Numbered from the stretch's first letter, positions 17,120-25,137 are shown. The stretch: 25,309 bases of DNA from Pseudopedobacter sp038237895 (GCA_038237895.1 JBBRYE010000049.1:1-25309), one strand, 5' to 3'. Numbers and translations: made by a program. Notes: generated by a model not told the origin, from the sequence alone.

Positions 17120-19318
17120 ATGAAACTACCTTGCATTTTTAGTGCAATTATTTTAATTGCATTTGCCACTCCAACTTTTTCTCAACAAAAAGAAAATCAA
17201 AAAACAGAAAATAAGATAAAGATTTTGCTTAAACAGATGACATTAGAAGAGAAAATTGGAATGATCCATGCCAATTCTTCTTTTACATCTGCAGGAGTTC
17301 CAAGATTGGGAATTCCAGAATTGGTAATGTCCGATGGTCCTCATGGTGTAAGACCAGAACATGGCAGAGACTGGGTTTTAGATAAGGATGTTGACGATGC
17401 TGGAACTTATTTACCTACCGGAATAAATTTGGCATCAACATGGAACCCAAAATTAGGATATGATTATGGAGTTGTATTGGGAGAAGAAGCCCGTTTCCGT
17501 GGAAAAGACATGATATTAGGTCCTGGTGTAAACATCATTAGATCCCCATTAAATGGTAGAAACTTTGAATATGCCAGTGAAGATCCTTTTTTAGTATCTA
17601 AAATGGCTATAGGATATATAAAAGGAGTTCAAAATCAAGGTGTTTCGGCCTGTGTAAAGCATTTTGCTGCTAATAATGAGGAGCAAGACAGAAATACTGT
17701 GGATGTTAGAATGAGCGAAAGAGCATTAAGAGAAATTTATTTACCTGCTTTTAAAGCAGCGGTACAAGAAGGAAATGTTTATGCAGTAATGGGTTCTTAC
17801 AATAAATTTAGAGGTCAGTTTGCTACCGAAAACGATTATTTGGTTAATAAAATTTTGAAAGGCGAATGGGGGTTTAAAGGGATATTATTGAGTGATTGGG
17901 GCGCAGTTCACAACGTTAAAGAAGCATTATATAACGGAACAGATTTGGAAATGGGAACAGATTTAAAACTCATGAACAATAGTGTTTCTCAAACAGATGC
18001 ATCTGGCAAAGCATTAAGCAAAAAAATTTATGATCAATTTTTCTTGGCCGATTCTGCCCTTAATATGGTTAAGGCAGGTCAAGTAGCAGAATCTATTATT
18101 GATGATAAAGTAGCAAGAATATTAAGGGTGATGTTTGCTATTAAAATGATTGATAGTAATGATAGAGCAGTTGGTGTTTATAATTCAAAAGAGCACCAAC
18201 AAGTGGCATTAAAAGTTGCAGAAGAAGGTATCGTTTTACTAAAAAATCGGAATATATTACCCTTAAATAAATCTATAAAAAGTATAGCTGTAATTGGTGA
18301 AAATGCTAGTAGAGAAAATTCAATGGGTGGAGGTTCTTCTCAGGTTAAAGCAAAATATGAAATTACACCTTTACAGGGATTAAAAAATCTATTAGGTGCA
18401 ACTACTAATATCACTTATGCAAGAGGATATAAAATAGATAAAAAACAAAAAGTTGACGAAGATTTAATAGATGAAGCTGTCAAAGCAGCCAAAAGTGCCG
18501 ATGTTGCCATTGTTTATTGTGGCTGGACACATGGTTACGATTATAGCAAATGGGGAGATAATACTTTTGATGCAGAAGGTGTGGATAAGCCTGATATGAA
18601 AATGCCCTTTGAGCAAGATAAATTAATTGCGGCGGTTATAGCGGCAAACCCAAAAACTATTATTGTATTATTAGGTGGCGGACCAGTAGATATGTCGAAA
18701 TGGATTAATCAAGCTCCAGCAATTATTCAGGGTTGGTATCCAGGAATGGAAGGTGGTAATGCATTAGCGAAAATTATTTTTGGAGATGTAAACCCATCTG
18801 GGAAATTACCGATGACTTTTCCAAAAGTTTTAGAAGATGTTCCTGCTCATAAATTGGGAGAGTTTCACGGAACTAATGGAATTGTCAACTATAAGGATGA
18901 CATTTTTGTAGGTTATCGTTATTACGAAACTTTTAATGTTAAACCTCAATTTGCTTTCGGACATGGTTTATCATATACCAGTTTTAGTTATGATGAAGCT
19001 AAAATTAAATCTAAAAAGGAAAATTTAGAAATTAAGGTTGAAATTAAGAATACTGGTAAAGTTGACGGTAACGAGGTGGTACAGGTATATGTGAAAAAGC
19101 CTGGAACCGTTAAAATGGCAAATGAAGAATTGAAAGCTTTTGAGAAAGTATTTTTGAAAGCAGGGGAGTCGAAGAAAATTGTGCTTACTATCCCAAAAAA
19201 TGATTTAAGATATTATGATGAAGATAAAAAGAATTGGGTTTTAGGGGAAGGCAAAGTAAGTGTGATGATTGGGAGCGCTTCAGATAATATTAAAATTAAA
19301 AAAGAAATTGAGTTATAA
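17120..19318 (+). CDS. Glycoside hydrolase family 3 exo-beta-glycosidase (beta-glucosidase type)
   Basis: Protein of 732 residues with a signal peptide (cleavage after TFSQ, about residue 22) and no lipobox, so periplasmic. Domain order is standard GH3: an N-terminal TIM-like domain to about 330 (MSDGPHGVRPEHG near 70-82, GPGVNIIRSPLNGRNFEYASEDP at 134-156 giving the substrate-pocket Arg and Glu/Asp, KHF at 180-182, SDW with nucleophile D259), the alpha/beta sandwich GH3_C (about 375-600; GWYPGMEGGNALA), and a C-terminal fibronectin III-like domain (about 640-725). Enzymes of this type remove terminal beta-glucosyl or beta-xylosyl units with retention. The active-site set is intact. It probably trims imported oligosaccharides; the precise sugar is not deducible. 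A terminator follows its stop. Confidence 0.95.
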   Translation: MKLPCIFSAIILIAFATPTFSQQKENQKTENKIKILLKQMTLEEKIGMIHANSSFTSAGVPRLGIPELVMSDGPHGVRPEHGRDWVLDKDVDDAGTYLPTGINLASTWNPKLGYDYGVVLGEEARFRGKDMILGPGVNIIRSPLNGRNFEYASEDPFLVSKMAIGYIKGVQNQGVSACVKHFAANNEEQDRNTVDVRMSERALREIYLPAFKAAVQEGNVYAVMGSYNKFRGQFATENDYLVNKILKGEWGFKGILLSDWGAVHNVKEALYNGTDLEMGTDLKLMNNSVSQTDASGKALSKKIYDQFFLADSALNMVKAGQVAESIIDDKVARILRVMFAIKMIDSNDRAVGVYNSKEHQQVALKVAEEGIVLLKNRNILPLNKSIKSIAVIGENASRENSMGGGSSQVKAKYEITPLQGLKNLLGATTNITYARGYKIDKKQKVDEDLIDEAVKAAKSADVAIVYCGWTHGYDYSKWGDNTFDAEGVDKPDMKMPFEQDKLIAAVIAANPKTIIVLLGGGPVDMSKWINQAPAIIQGWYPGMEGGNALAKIIFGDVNPSGKLPMTFPKVLEDVPAHKLGEFHGTNGIVNYKDDIFVGYRYYETFNVKPQFAFGHGLSYTSFSYDEAKIKSKKENLEIKVEIKNTGKVDGNEVVQVYVKKPGTVKMANEELKAFEKVFLKAGESKKIVLTIPKNDLRYYDEDKKNWVLGEGKVSVMIGSASDNIKIKKEIEL

Positions 19319-19326
19319 TGAAGGAA

Positions 19327-19357
19327 GCCAGATATAAAAAACTGGCATTTTTTATTT
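19327..19357 (+). terminator. Terminator after the GH3 gene
   Basis: GCCAG (19327-19331) and CTGGC (19342-19346) form a 5-bp GC-rich stem with a 10-base A-rich loop, followed by ATTTTTTATTT. It starts 8 bases after the GH3 stop codon. Short stem but classic T-tract. Confidence 0.7.
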
Positions 19358-19407
19358 CAAAAATTGAGTAAAACTGATGTAAATTTTTACAGAATAATTT
19401 TTAAATC

Positions 19408-19791
19408 ATGATTAAAACACTCCATCACATCGCAATAATATGTAGTGATTATGATAAGTCTAAACAATTCTATACTGAAGTTTTAGGTTTTGAAATTAAG
19501 CAAGAAATTTACCGAGAAGCAAGGCAATCTTACAAATTAGATTTGTGTTTAAATGGGGTTTACTTAATTGAATTATTTTCGTTTCCAAATGTACCAGAAC
19601 GTTCGTCAAGACCAGAAGCTGCGGGATTAAGACACATTGCTTTTGGTGTAGATAATTTGGATGAAAGTGTAAAATTATTAAAGAATAAAGGCGTTGAAGC
19701 AGAACCAATAAGAATAGATGAATTTACAGGAAAACGCTTTACTTTTTTTGCCGATCCTGATGATTTGCCTATAGAGTTTTATGAGTTATAA
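19408..19791 (+). CDS. gloA2: SMU1112c/YaeR-family glyoxalase I-like (VOC) metalloprotein
   Basis: Protein of 127 residues, full length for the family. It is a single vicinal-oxygen-chelate protein with two beta-alpha-beta-beta-beta halves. It closely follows E. coli YaeR as I remember it: LHHIAII at the start, YREARQS, IELFSFP, SRPEAAGLRHIAF, GKRFTFFADPDDLPIEFYE at the end. Expected metal ligands are present: H7, E55, H76 and E123. Cytoplasmic, no signal peptide. Function in this family is not settled; a lactoylglutathione-lyase-like or other VOC reaction is possible. It stands between two secreted carbohydrate enzymes, 56 bases before the beta-helix gene, so it may be co-transcribed with it, but it is widespread and could be an unrelated passenger. 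Confidence 0.9.
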   Translation: MIKTLHHIAIICSDYDKSKQFYTEVLGFEIKQEIYREARQSYKLDLCLNGVYLIELFSFPNVPERSSRPEAAGLRHIAFGVDNLDESVKLLKNKGVEAEPIRIDEFTGKRFTFFADPDDLPIEFYEL

Positions 19792-19847
19792 TTTAAAAAT
19801 ACCAGGAAGGTTAATTGCCCTTGAGGATGAATAATAAAATCACCACC

Positions 19848-21617
19848 ATGAAGTTTCCCTTAATTACTTTTTTATTTATTGTTGCAAATTTTACAACTTT
19901 TGCTCAACAAGAAGCCGCTATTTATAAGGAGTTTATTAAGAACAGTCAAAAAAGTAATTTACCAGATTTTTCCTACGCCGGTTATTATTACGGAGAAAAA
20001 GAGGTTCCATTTGTTACAAAAAACGTGTTAAACGTAACAAAATATGGTATAAAAGCAAACTCCATGAAAGACCAAACCAAAGAAGTTCAACAATTGATTG
20101 ATAAAATTGGTTTAGAAGGTGGCGGTGTTTTATTTTTTCCGAAAGGCACATATTACTTTAATATGGACGCTAAAGAAAAGCGATTCTTGCATATTAATTA
20201 CAGCAATATCGTTTTACGTGGTGAGGGAAACACTACAGATGGAACTGTATTTTTTGATGGAAATCAGCTTACTCAAAATGATGGAAGTCCTTGGTTATCT
20301 CCAGCACTCATTCAAACCGGTTTTAATTTACAAAACACAAAAAGTTTTTGGGGCTTAGATTATCCGGCAGATGCCACCTACCGCTCTAAAGCAATTTCAA
20401 CTAATGCAGGTGTGGTAAGCGAAGGAATCCAAGTGGCAGAGGTTTTAACTCAAATAATTAAAAGGGCAAAAAAAGGTGATCAAAAACTAGAATTAAAAAG
20501 CACTGAAGGTATAAAGAGCAACGATTATATTTTATTAGGACTTTATAATATTGATATTAGCGGAAGCCTCATTAAAAATATATTACAACCTATTCAACAA
20601 TTTTACGACTTTGAGGCATCTGCAAAAGAAGCCGGACCAAGTAGTGCGCCATCTTATCAATGGTTAGTTCAAGTGCAATCGGTAAATAAAAATAGCATTA
20701 CCTTAAAGCAGCCTTTAAGAAGAGATTTCGACCTAAAATACAAGCCAGTTTTAGCTAAAGCACCAATGCTTACAGAAATAGGAGTGGAGGATATTTATAT
20801 TAAATCTGCTTGGGCAGGATATTATTGTCACCACGGCTGCGAGGGAAGTCCAAAATACCAAAGCGAGGAAATGGATTACGGCTGGAATGCAATTAATTTT
20901 TGCCGAGTAGCTAATGGTTGGGTAAGAAATGTGACTTTAGAAAACTTCACCAGCCCAATTTATTTGTTAGATAGTAGAAACGTAACGGTTAAAAATGTGA
21001 ATTTTCTAGGTTTTGATGGTCATAGTGGTATTAAAATTTACAGTCATGCTTGTGATAATTTAGTAGAAAACTTAAGTTTTAAAAATAGCTTTTCACATGT
21101 TTTAAGTGGCGAAGGCAATGCTTATGGCAATGTTTTTAGAAACATCAATTATCAAGCTTTAAGCGGTCAACCGGGTTTCTTTGATTTCCATGGAACTAAT
21201 GACAGGCGTTTTTCTGCTCCGGCACAAAACTTATTTGAAAATATTAAAGGGATGAATAAAATTAGCGGTGGTGGAGCAGCAAATAACTTGCCTCATACCG
21301 CAAATTATAACACCTGGTGGAATATTGAATTAGCAGATTTTAATACTAATAATTCCGAACTTTTTTATAGTTGGAAATTGCCTATAAACGGATTAGTTAA
21401 TAAAAATTTGAGCCATCAAATGTACCCTAAAAGTATTTTGGTTGGTGTTTATCAACCTCATTTTAAAGTGAGTGTAAATGGAAACACTGCCGATATTGAT
21501 GACGCTTGGATTTATACAGAGAATTTAAACATAGGAAAAGTTTACCCATTATCTTTATATGATGCACAACTAAAAAGAAGAGTATCTGAAAATAAATTTC
21601 AAGGAGATGTTAGGTAG
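19848..21617 (+). CDS. Secreted right-handed beta-helix protein, pectate-lyase-like with DUF4955-type C-terminus
   Basis: Protein of 589 residues from the ATG at 19848, chosen because it begins a compact signal peptide (MKFPLITFLF, cleavage at TFA-QQ near residue 19); an in-frame ATG at 19827 is the alternative. After LPDFSYAGYYYGE comes a Pectate_lyase_3-like segment (VLNVTKYGIKAN, IGLEGGGVLFFPKGTYYF), then parallel beta-helix rungs (LRGEGNT, VRNVTLENF, VTVKNVNFLGF, GIKIYSHACDNLVENLSF). The end has the DUF4955-like features W-rich linker, SILVGVY and SLYDAQLKRR. Beta-helix proteins of this kind are polysaccharide lyases, hydrolases or epimerases acting on acidic glycans. I cannot assign the catalytic residues; D/H-rich positions DGHSGIK and FDFHGTNDRR near the middle of the helix are the best candidates. 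Substrate unknown. Confidence 0.75.
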   Translation: MKFPLITFLFIVANFTTFAQQEAAIYKEFIKNSQKSNLPDFSYAGYYYGEKEVPFVTKNVLNVTKYGIKANSMKDQTKEVQQLIDKIGLEGGGVLFFPKGTYYFNMDAKEKRFLHINYSNIVLRGEGNTTDGTVFFDGNQLTQNDGSPWLSPALIQTGFNLQNTKSFWGLDYPADATYRSKAISTNAGVVSEGIQVAEVLTQIIKRAKKGDQKLELKSTEGIKSNDYILLGLYNIDISGSLIKNILQPIQQFYDFEASAKEAGPSSAPSYQWLVQVQSVNKNSITLKQPLRRDFDLKYKPVLAKAPMLTEIGVEDIYIKSAWAGYYCHHGCEGSPKYQSEEMDYGWNAINFCRVANGWVRNVTLENFTSPIYLLDSRNVTVKNVNFLGFDGHSGIKIYSHACDNLVENLSFKNSFSHVLSGEGNAYGNVFRNINYQALSGQPGFFDFHGTNDRRFSAPAQNLFENIKGMNKISGGGAANNLPHTANYNTWWNIELADFNTNNSELFYSWKLPINGLVNKNLSHQMYPKSILVGVYQPHFKVSVNGNTADIDDAWIYTENLNIGKVYPLSLYDAQLKRRVSENKFQGDVR

Positions 21618-22023
21618 AACTTCTAATAATTAACTCAATTTTAAATCCTTATTAGGCCTTTTCCAATCTAATTCTATGTTGTTTAATTATTTAGTGATTG
21701 CAGTTATTTTCTACTTTATGAAACTGCCTGAAATTAAAGAAGAATAGATTTGAGAAAAACTTTTCATAGCTTTTATTTGGTGACGGTTGGCATCATTTTA
21801 AGTAATTGGTTTTTAAAGCCTACTCAATCAAAAGGAGGCTGAACTTTACCATTTTAGACCAACAAAGGTTATTTAACTATAATCACATTTGAAATGATAA
21901 AAATCTGATTATGTTGTCGGTATTATTTTGAATTTCTGGTTAAGTAGTGATTTGCTTCTAAAATTCTACATCAACGCGTCTAATTACATTTTAATTTATG
22001 GTATCTGATCTTCCCTTCAACTT
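21618..22023. other. Decayed intergenic stretch
   Basis: About 400 AT-rich bases with no intact gene, no strong terminator for the beta-helix gene and no obvious promoter. The only coding-like trace is the short MFS-like remnant listed separately. Together with the adjacent rhamnosidase remnant it looks like a deletion scar. Confidence 0.5.
21655..21747 (+). pseudogene. Possible remnant of a FucP/GluP-type sugar MFS transporter
   Basis: A frame with no start codon of its own that fits reads a hydrophobic helix ending in VIFYFMKLPEIKEE then TAG at 21745-21747. In fucose/glucose-galactose type MFS permeases the end of transmembrane helix 6 commonly reads (F/Y)-x-x-KLPEI followed by acidic residues, so this may be a fragment of such a permease. 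The piece is only about 30 codons and nothing transporter-like follows, so the call is tentative; it could be chance. Confidence 0.3.
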
Positions 22024-22845
22024 TTACCTCAAATCAGATAATAATGACGGTAAGTTTTGAGGTGAAGGAAAGCTAAAGCTATATTCACCAGATAGAAGCT
22101 TAATCACAGCACTATTTTTTTCCGAAGATAAAATTGTACAGCCTTTAGCTTGATTGATATTAACAGCAGATTCATTAATTTGACTTAATTTGGCTGGTAT
22201 TGTAATGGTTGCATAACTGTTAGCAGGGATATTTACTTTCCAAGTTATATTTCCAAATTTTTGAACTCACGAACTTTCAAGATCACCAAACGGTGTTTTT
22301 GTTTTTAGTGCTGCAGAGGAAAGTTTTGATGGAAACTTTGGCTTAAAAAAAATATTTTTAAAGCTAGGTTCATCAAAATCTGGTGAAATTCCACAAAGTG
22401 TTTGTGTAAACCAACGAGTAGGTTCCTGAAATTAATTCTGCGCAACACTGGCTCTCGATGGCAAATACTCCGGTGAAGTTGGTCCTTCAGTTATCGTTTT
22501 ACTACCAGATTGAGCCAACACCCATCTAAAGCTAGGGTAACTTGTTGCATTCATCATGTCGTAACAGGTTTCGATAAGTCCGTTTTCAGAATATACTTCG
22601 TATAACACCACATGAGTAATAATACCTGCTGCATGATGACTATTGTACTTCTGTTTCATATTCTCAATGTAATTGGCTAATATAGCGGGGATATCTTCAG
22701 TTGGGGCAATTCCATTTTTAATAGCAAGTGCCATTAGTCCATGCCAGCCAGTACTCTCATCTTTTGTTTTTCTATTGATGCCTGCACCGTACGTTTTTAA
22801 CTTAGCGGTTTTTGCTTTCTCATTATTTAGTTTAGCCGAACAAAA
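22024..22845 (-). pseudogene. Broken C-terminal part of a GH78-like alpha-L-rhamnosidase
   Basis: One minus-strand frame from about 22845 to a final TAA at 22024-22026 reads as the end of a GH78-type enzyme with two internal stops (TAA at 22432-22434, TGA at 22267-22269). Upstream of the first stop: LKTYGAGI, MALAIKNGIAPTEDIP, HHAAGI, LYEVYSENGLIETCYDMM, YPSFRWVLAQSGSKTITEGP, matching the end of the (alpha/alpha)6 barrel (family form roughly LSENG...AY, YPSWGYML..GATTIWE). Between the stops: EPTRWFTQTLCGISPD, FKNIFFKPKFP; after the second: ITWKVNIPANSYATITIPAK, the usual C-terminal beta-sandwich. About 270 codons remain of a family normally near 900, and the frame is open but featureless before 22845. 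The N-terminal two thirds and the start are gone, so it is not functional. Orientation is opposite to every intact gene here. Confidence 0.8.
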
Positions 22846-22912
22846 AATATTATAAATAAATAATATTCAGTTAAGACCTAATCATTTCGTTATTTGATAC
22901 AAATCTATCCTT

Positions 22913-22945
22913 GTGCACTTTAAATTTTTAAAATCTAAAGTGCAC
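22913..22945. promoter_or_regulatory. Perfect 10-bp inverted repeat upstream of the GH43 gene
   Basis: GTGCACTTTA (22913-22922) and TAAAGTGCAC (22936-22945) are exact reverse complements separated by 13 AT-rich bases, 131 bases before the GH43 start. No T-run follows on the + strand, so an operator for a dimeric regulator or a residual hairpin of the dead minus-strand gene are both possible. No other copy is seen in the window. Confidence 0.4.
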
Positions 22946-23075
22946 ATTAGGGATTAATAATTATAAAATAAATAATATTAATTGTATAAATTAGAAAGCT
23001 TGGTCTAAATTTACCTAGCATTCCGTTATGCTTACCAAATAATAATCCGTTTCAAAAAAATAAAATATTAAAATT

Positions 23076-24410
23076 ATGCTTCTTAATTCTAAATACTTTT
23101 TGACAACAATTATTACTAATTTATTATTAATTGTTTGCGTACAGGCGCAAAATCCTATTATACCGGCAGGTACTTACGGTGCAGATGCAACAGCTCGTGT
23201 TTTGCAGGATGGTAAATTATATATATACGCATCAACAGATGAAAGTGTTAATTATCCATGCTCATGGCATTTTGATGCATTATCAACATCTGACCTTAAA
23301 ACTTGGACAGTTACAAAAAATATTTTCTCATCAAAAGGAGATAAGGATCAGGTACCTTACAGTAATGCACCACTATTTGCGCCAGATATAGCTTACAAAA
23401 ACGGAACCTATTATTTATACTATTGTCAGCCAGATTTAAAAAATCCGGAAGGGGTAGCTACGTCTAAATCTCCACTTGGGCCTTTCGTTAACGGTAAATC
23501 GATCAATCTTTTTGGTAATAATCAAATAGATCCTGGTGTTTTTATAGATGACGACGGACAAGCTTATTACATTTGGGGGCAGTTTCAGGCTAAAATGGCC
23601 AAACTAAAACCAAACATGATAGAAATAGACTCAGCAACAATTAAGTACAATGTGGTTACTCAAAAAGAGCATTTTTTCCACGAAGCATCATATATGATAA
23701 AAAGAAATGGAATCTATTATTTCATATATACCCACATGGGAAGAGCTGATAGAGCGACAAGTTTAGGATACGCTACAAGTAAATCTCCTATGGGTCCTTT
23801 TAAATATGGAGGTGTTATTATAGATACAGATCATTCAGACACTGCAACTTGGAATAACCATGGGTCTTTAGTAGAATTTAACAAGCAATGGTACGTAGTT
23901 TATCATCATTCTACCCATGGCGACAAGGGGATGAGGAAAATTTGTATTGAACCAATCAAATTTAATGAAGATGGCAGTATAAATGAAGTGGAAATGACTA
24001 CACAAGGTGCAGGCAGCCCCTTAGATGCAAAAGAAAAGATTGATGCTGAAAGAGCATGTTTACTGTATGGAAATGTAAGGGTAGATACTGTTACTAGTAC
24101 AAATGAGGCATTAACACAGATTCAGAAAGGAGATTTCGCTGCTTACAAATATATCGACTTTAAAGACGGTTTAAATAATGTAACTGCAAGCATTATTCCT
24201 GGTCGTTCTGGTGGTAGTATTGATGTTGTACTAGACAATAGCTGGGGTCCTTCTGTTGGGACTATTAAAATCCCTGCCGCTTTAGGAAACGATAAAAATA
24301 TTGAAATATCAACTACAATAAAGAGTGTAAAGGGAGTACATGCTGTTTGGTTAAGATTCAATTCTGATAATCAAGAATCTTTCAAATTAGACTGGTTCAA
24401 ATTTAAATAA
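23076..24410 (+). CDS. Secreted GH43 glycosidase with C-terminal CBM6-like domain
   Basis: Protein of 444 residues with a signal peptide (cleavage after VQAQ, about residue 25), so periplasmic or exported. The five-bladed propeller of GH43 covers about 30-310 and its triad is visible: D37 in TYGADATAR (general base), D152 in NQIDPGVF (pKa modulator), E203 in FFHEASYM (general acid). Other marks are SNAPLFAPDIAYKNGTYYLYY, SPLGPF twice in related form, and a conserved GSLVEFNKQWYVVYHHS. The last 120 or so residues (YKYIDFKDGLNNVTASIIPGR, VWLRFNSDNQ, LDWFKFK) look like a CBM6-type beta-sandwich. GH43 enzymes are inverting arabinosidases, xylosidases or galactosidases. The general base follows GAD and precedes Ala where most members have Pro. 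Separated from the other PUL genes by the decayed region; has its own upstream region. Confidence 0.92.
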   Translation: MLLNSKYFLTTIITNLLLIVCVQAQNPIIPAGTYGADATARVLQDGKLYIYASTDESVNYPCSWHFDALSTSDLKTWTVTKNIFSSKGDKDQVPYSNAPLFAPDIAYKNGTYYLYYCQPDLKNPEGVATSKSPLGPFVNGKSINLFGNNQIDPGVFIDDDGQAYYIWGQFQAKMAKLKPNMIEIDSATIKYNVVTQKEHFFHEASYMIKRNGIYYFIYTHMGRADRATSLGYATSKSPMGPFKYGGVIIDTDHSDTATWNNHGSLVEFNKQWYVVYHHSTHGDKGMRKICIEPIKFNEDGSINEVEMTTQGAGSPLDAKEKIDAERACLLYGNVRVDTVTSTNEALTQIQKGDFAAYKYIDFKDGLNNVTASIIPGRSGGSIDVVLDNSWGPSVGTIKIPAALGNDKNIEISTTIKSVKGVHAVWLRFNSDNQESFKLDWFKFK

Positions 24411-24436
24411 TTTAAATAATACTAGATTATCCTTTG

Positions 24437-24455
24437 CTCACTTGAAGTAAGTGAG
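24437..24455 (+). terminator. Weak hairpin after GH43
   Basis: CTCACTT (24437-24443) and AAGTGAG (24449-24455) form a perfect 7-bp stem with a 5-base loop, 27 bases past the GH43 stop. No T-run follows, so it is a weak terminator candidate or a chance palindrome. Confidence 0.35.
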
Positions 24456-24467
24456 ATACTTATCCGC

Positions 24468-24866
24468 ATGTTGAGATTTAATGCAAGAAAATTCTACCAT
24501 TTTAAATACAAAGGAAAGTCAGGTAACGTTCCTTTATTTGCAGAGTTCTACAAAAGTGAATATCGTTGTAGAGAAGATTTTAAGTTGAAGTAAGAAAGTA
24601 TTATTGATGATATAGCTGGTTATGAGAAAATGTTTAAATCAGTAGATTTAATTAAACAAGATTTCGACAAAGTAACTCAATTTGATGCTAGTAAATTAGA
24701 TTTTAACGATCATTACTTGTATCTTCTAGCAAAAGAAAACGATGCAACTATGATAACTCATGATGCAGATTTTTTTGGATTAGATGTTCCAGTAGGGTCT
24801 TTTAACAGGAAACTTTATCAAGAGTATAAAAACAGTATAAAACCTAATTCCAAATTGGTTTCTTGA
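24468..24866 (+). pseudogene. Broken PIN-domain (VapC-like) gene, N-terminus missing and one internal stop
   Basis: One frame reads from an ATG at 24468 (open back to a stop at 24423-24425) to the stop at 24864-24866, with a TAA at 24591-24593 inside. The part after that stop contains the C-terminal half of a PIN domain: LDFNDHYLYLLAKE, MITHDADFF and VPVGSFN, i.e. the second acidic cluster of the nuclease active site. The part before it (MLRFNARKFYHF, EFYKSEYRCREDFKLK) is charged and helical, as in the middle of such proteins. The first strand with its essential Asp (usual form LDTN/LDTS) is absent, and there is no partner antitoxin gene. A downstream ATG at 24630 could make a 78-residue product, but it would lack half of the active site. 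I read it as a relic of a toxin-like or housekeeping PIN protein. Confidence 0.65.
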
Positions 24867-25089
24867 CATTTAAGGCATAACTCGTACGCCAACAACCAAG
24901 ATTTTAAGCCCAAAGTAACTCATGCTAATAAAATCGGTGTGTGAATTATTGACCTTGTCTTTAAACTTCAAAAAGCCATAATTTCAAAACATTAGAGTAA
25001 AGCAAATAAATTAAAATTTCTATTAACGAGAGTGGAAGTTCCAGAATGCCATAACAGAATTATGTAGAGATTTGTTGTTGCCAAAAACG
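24867..25089. other. Non-coding stretch before the terminal hairpin
   Basis: No open frame of note on either strand, no rRNA or intact tRNA and no repeats. Short peptide-like runs exist on the + strand but I could not match them to a family. Probably eroded accessory DNA between the PIN remnant and the hairpin at 25090. Confidence 0.4.
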
Positions 25090-25126
25090 AAAAACCCCTA
25101 TAAATGCTTGATTTATAGGGGTTTTT
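25090..25126. terminator. Strong bidirectional hairpin terminator
   Basis: AAAAACCCCTATAAAT (25090-25105) and ATTTATAGGGGTTTTT (25111-25126) are perfect reverse complements over 16 bp with a GCTTG loop. The A-run on one side and T-run on the other allow termination in both directions. On the + strand it would close the PIN remnant; on the minus strand it would lie downstream of anything reading leftward from the tRNA-like fragment at 25138. Confidence 0.85.
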
Positions 25127-25137
25127 ACTTGTGTTGT

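Noticed and set aside
22673..22855. Plus-strand 60-codon open frame over the decayed region
   Set aside because: It is antisense to the rhamnosidase remnant, whose minus-strand frame carries recognisable family sequence; the plus frame has none.
22850..22979. AT-rich near-direct repeats (TTATAAATAAATAATATT-like) at 22850-22867 and 22961-22979
   Set aside because: Composition is almost purely A and T in an AT-rich genome, so chance similarity is likely; no other sign of a target-site duplication.
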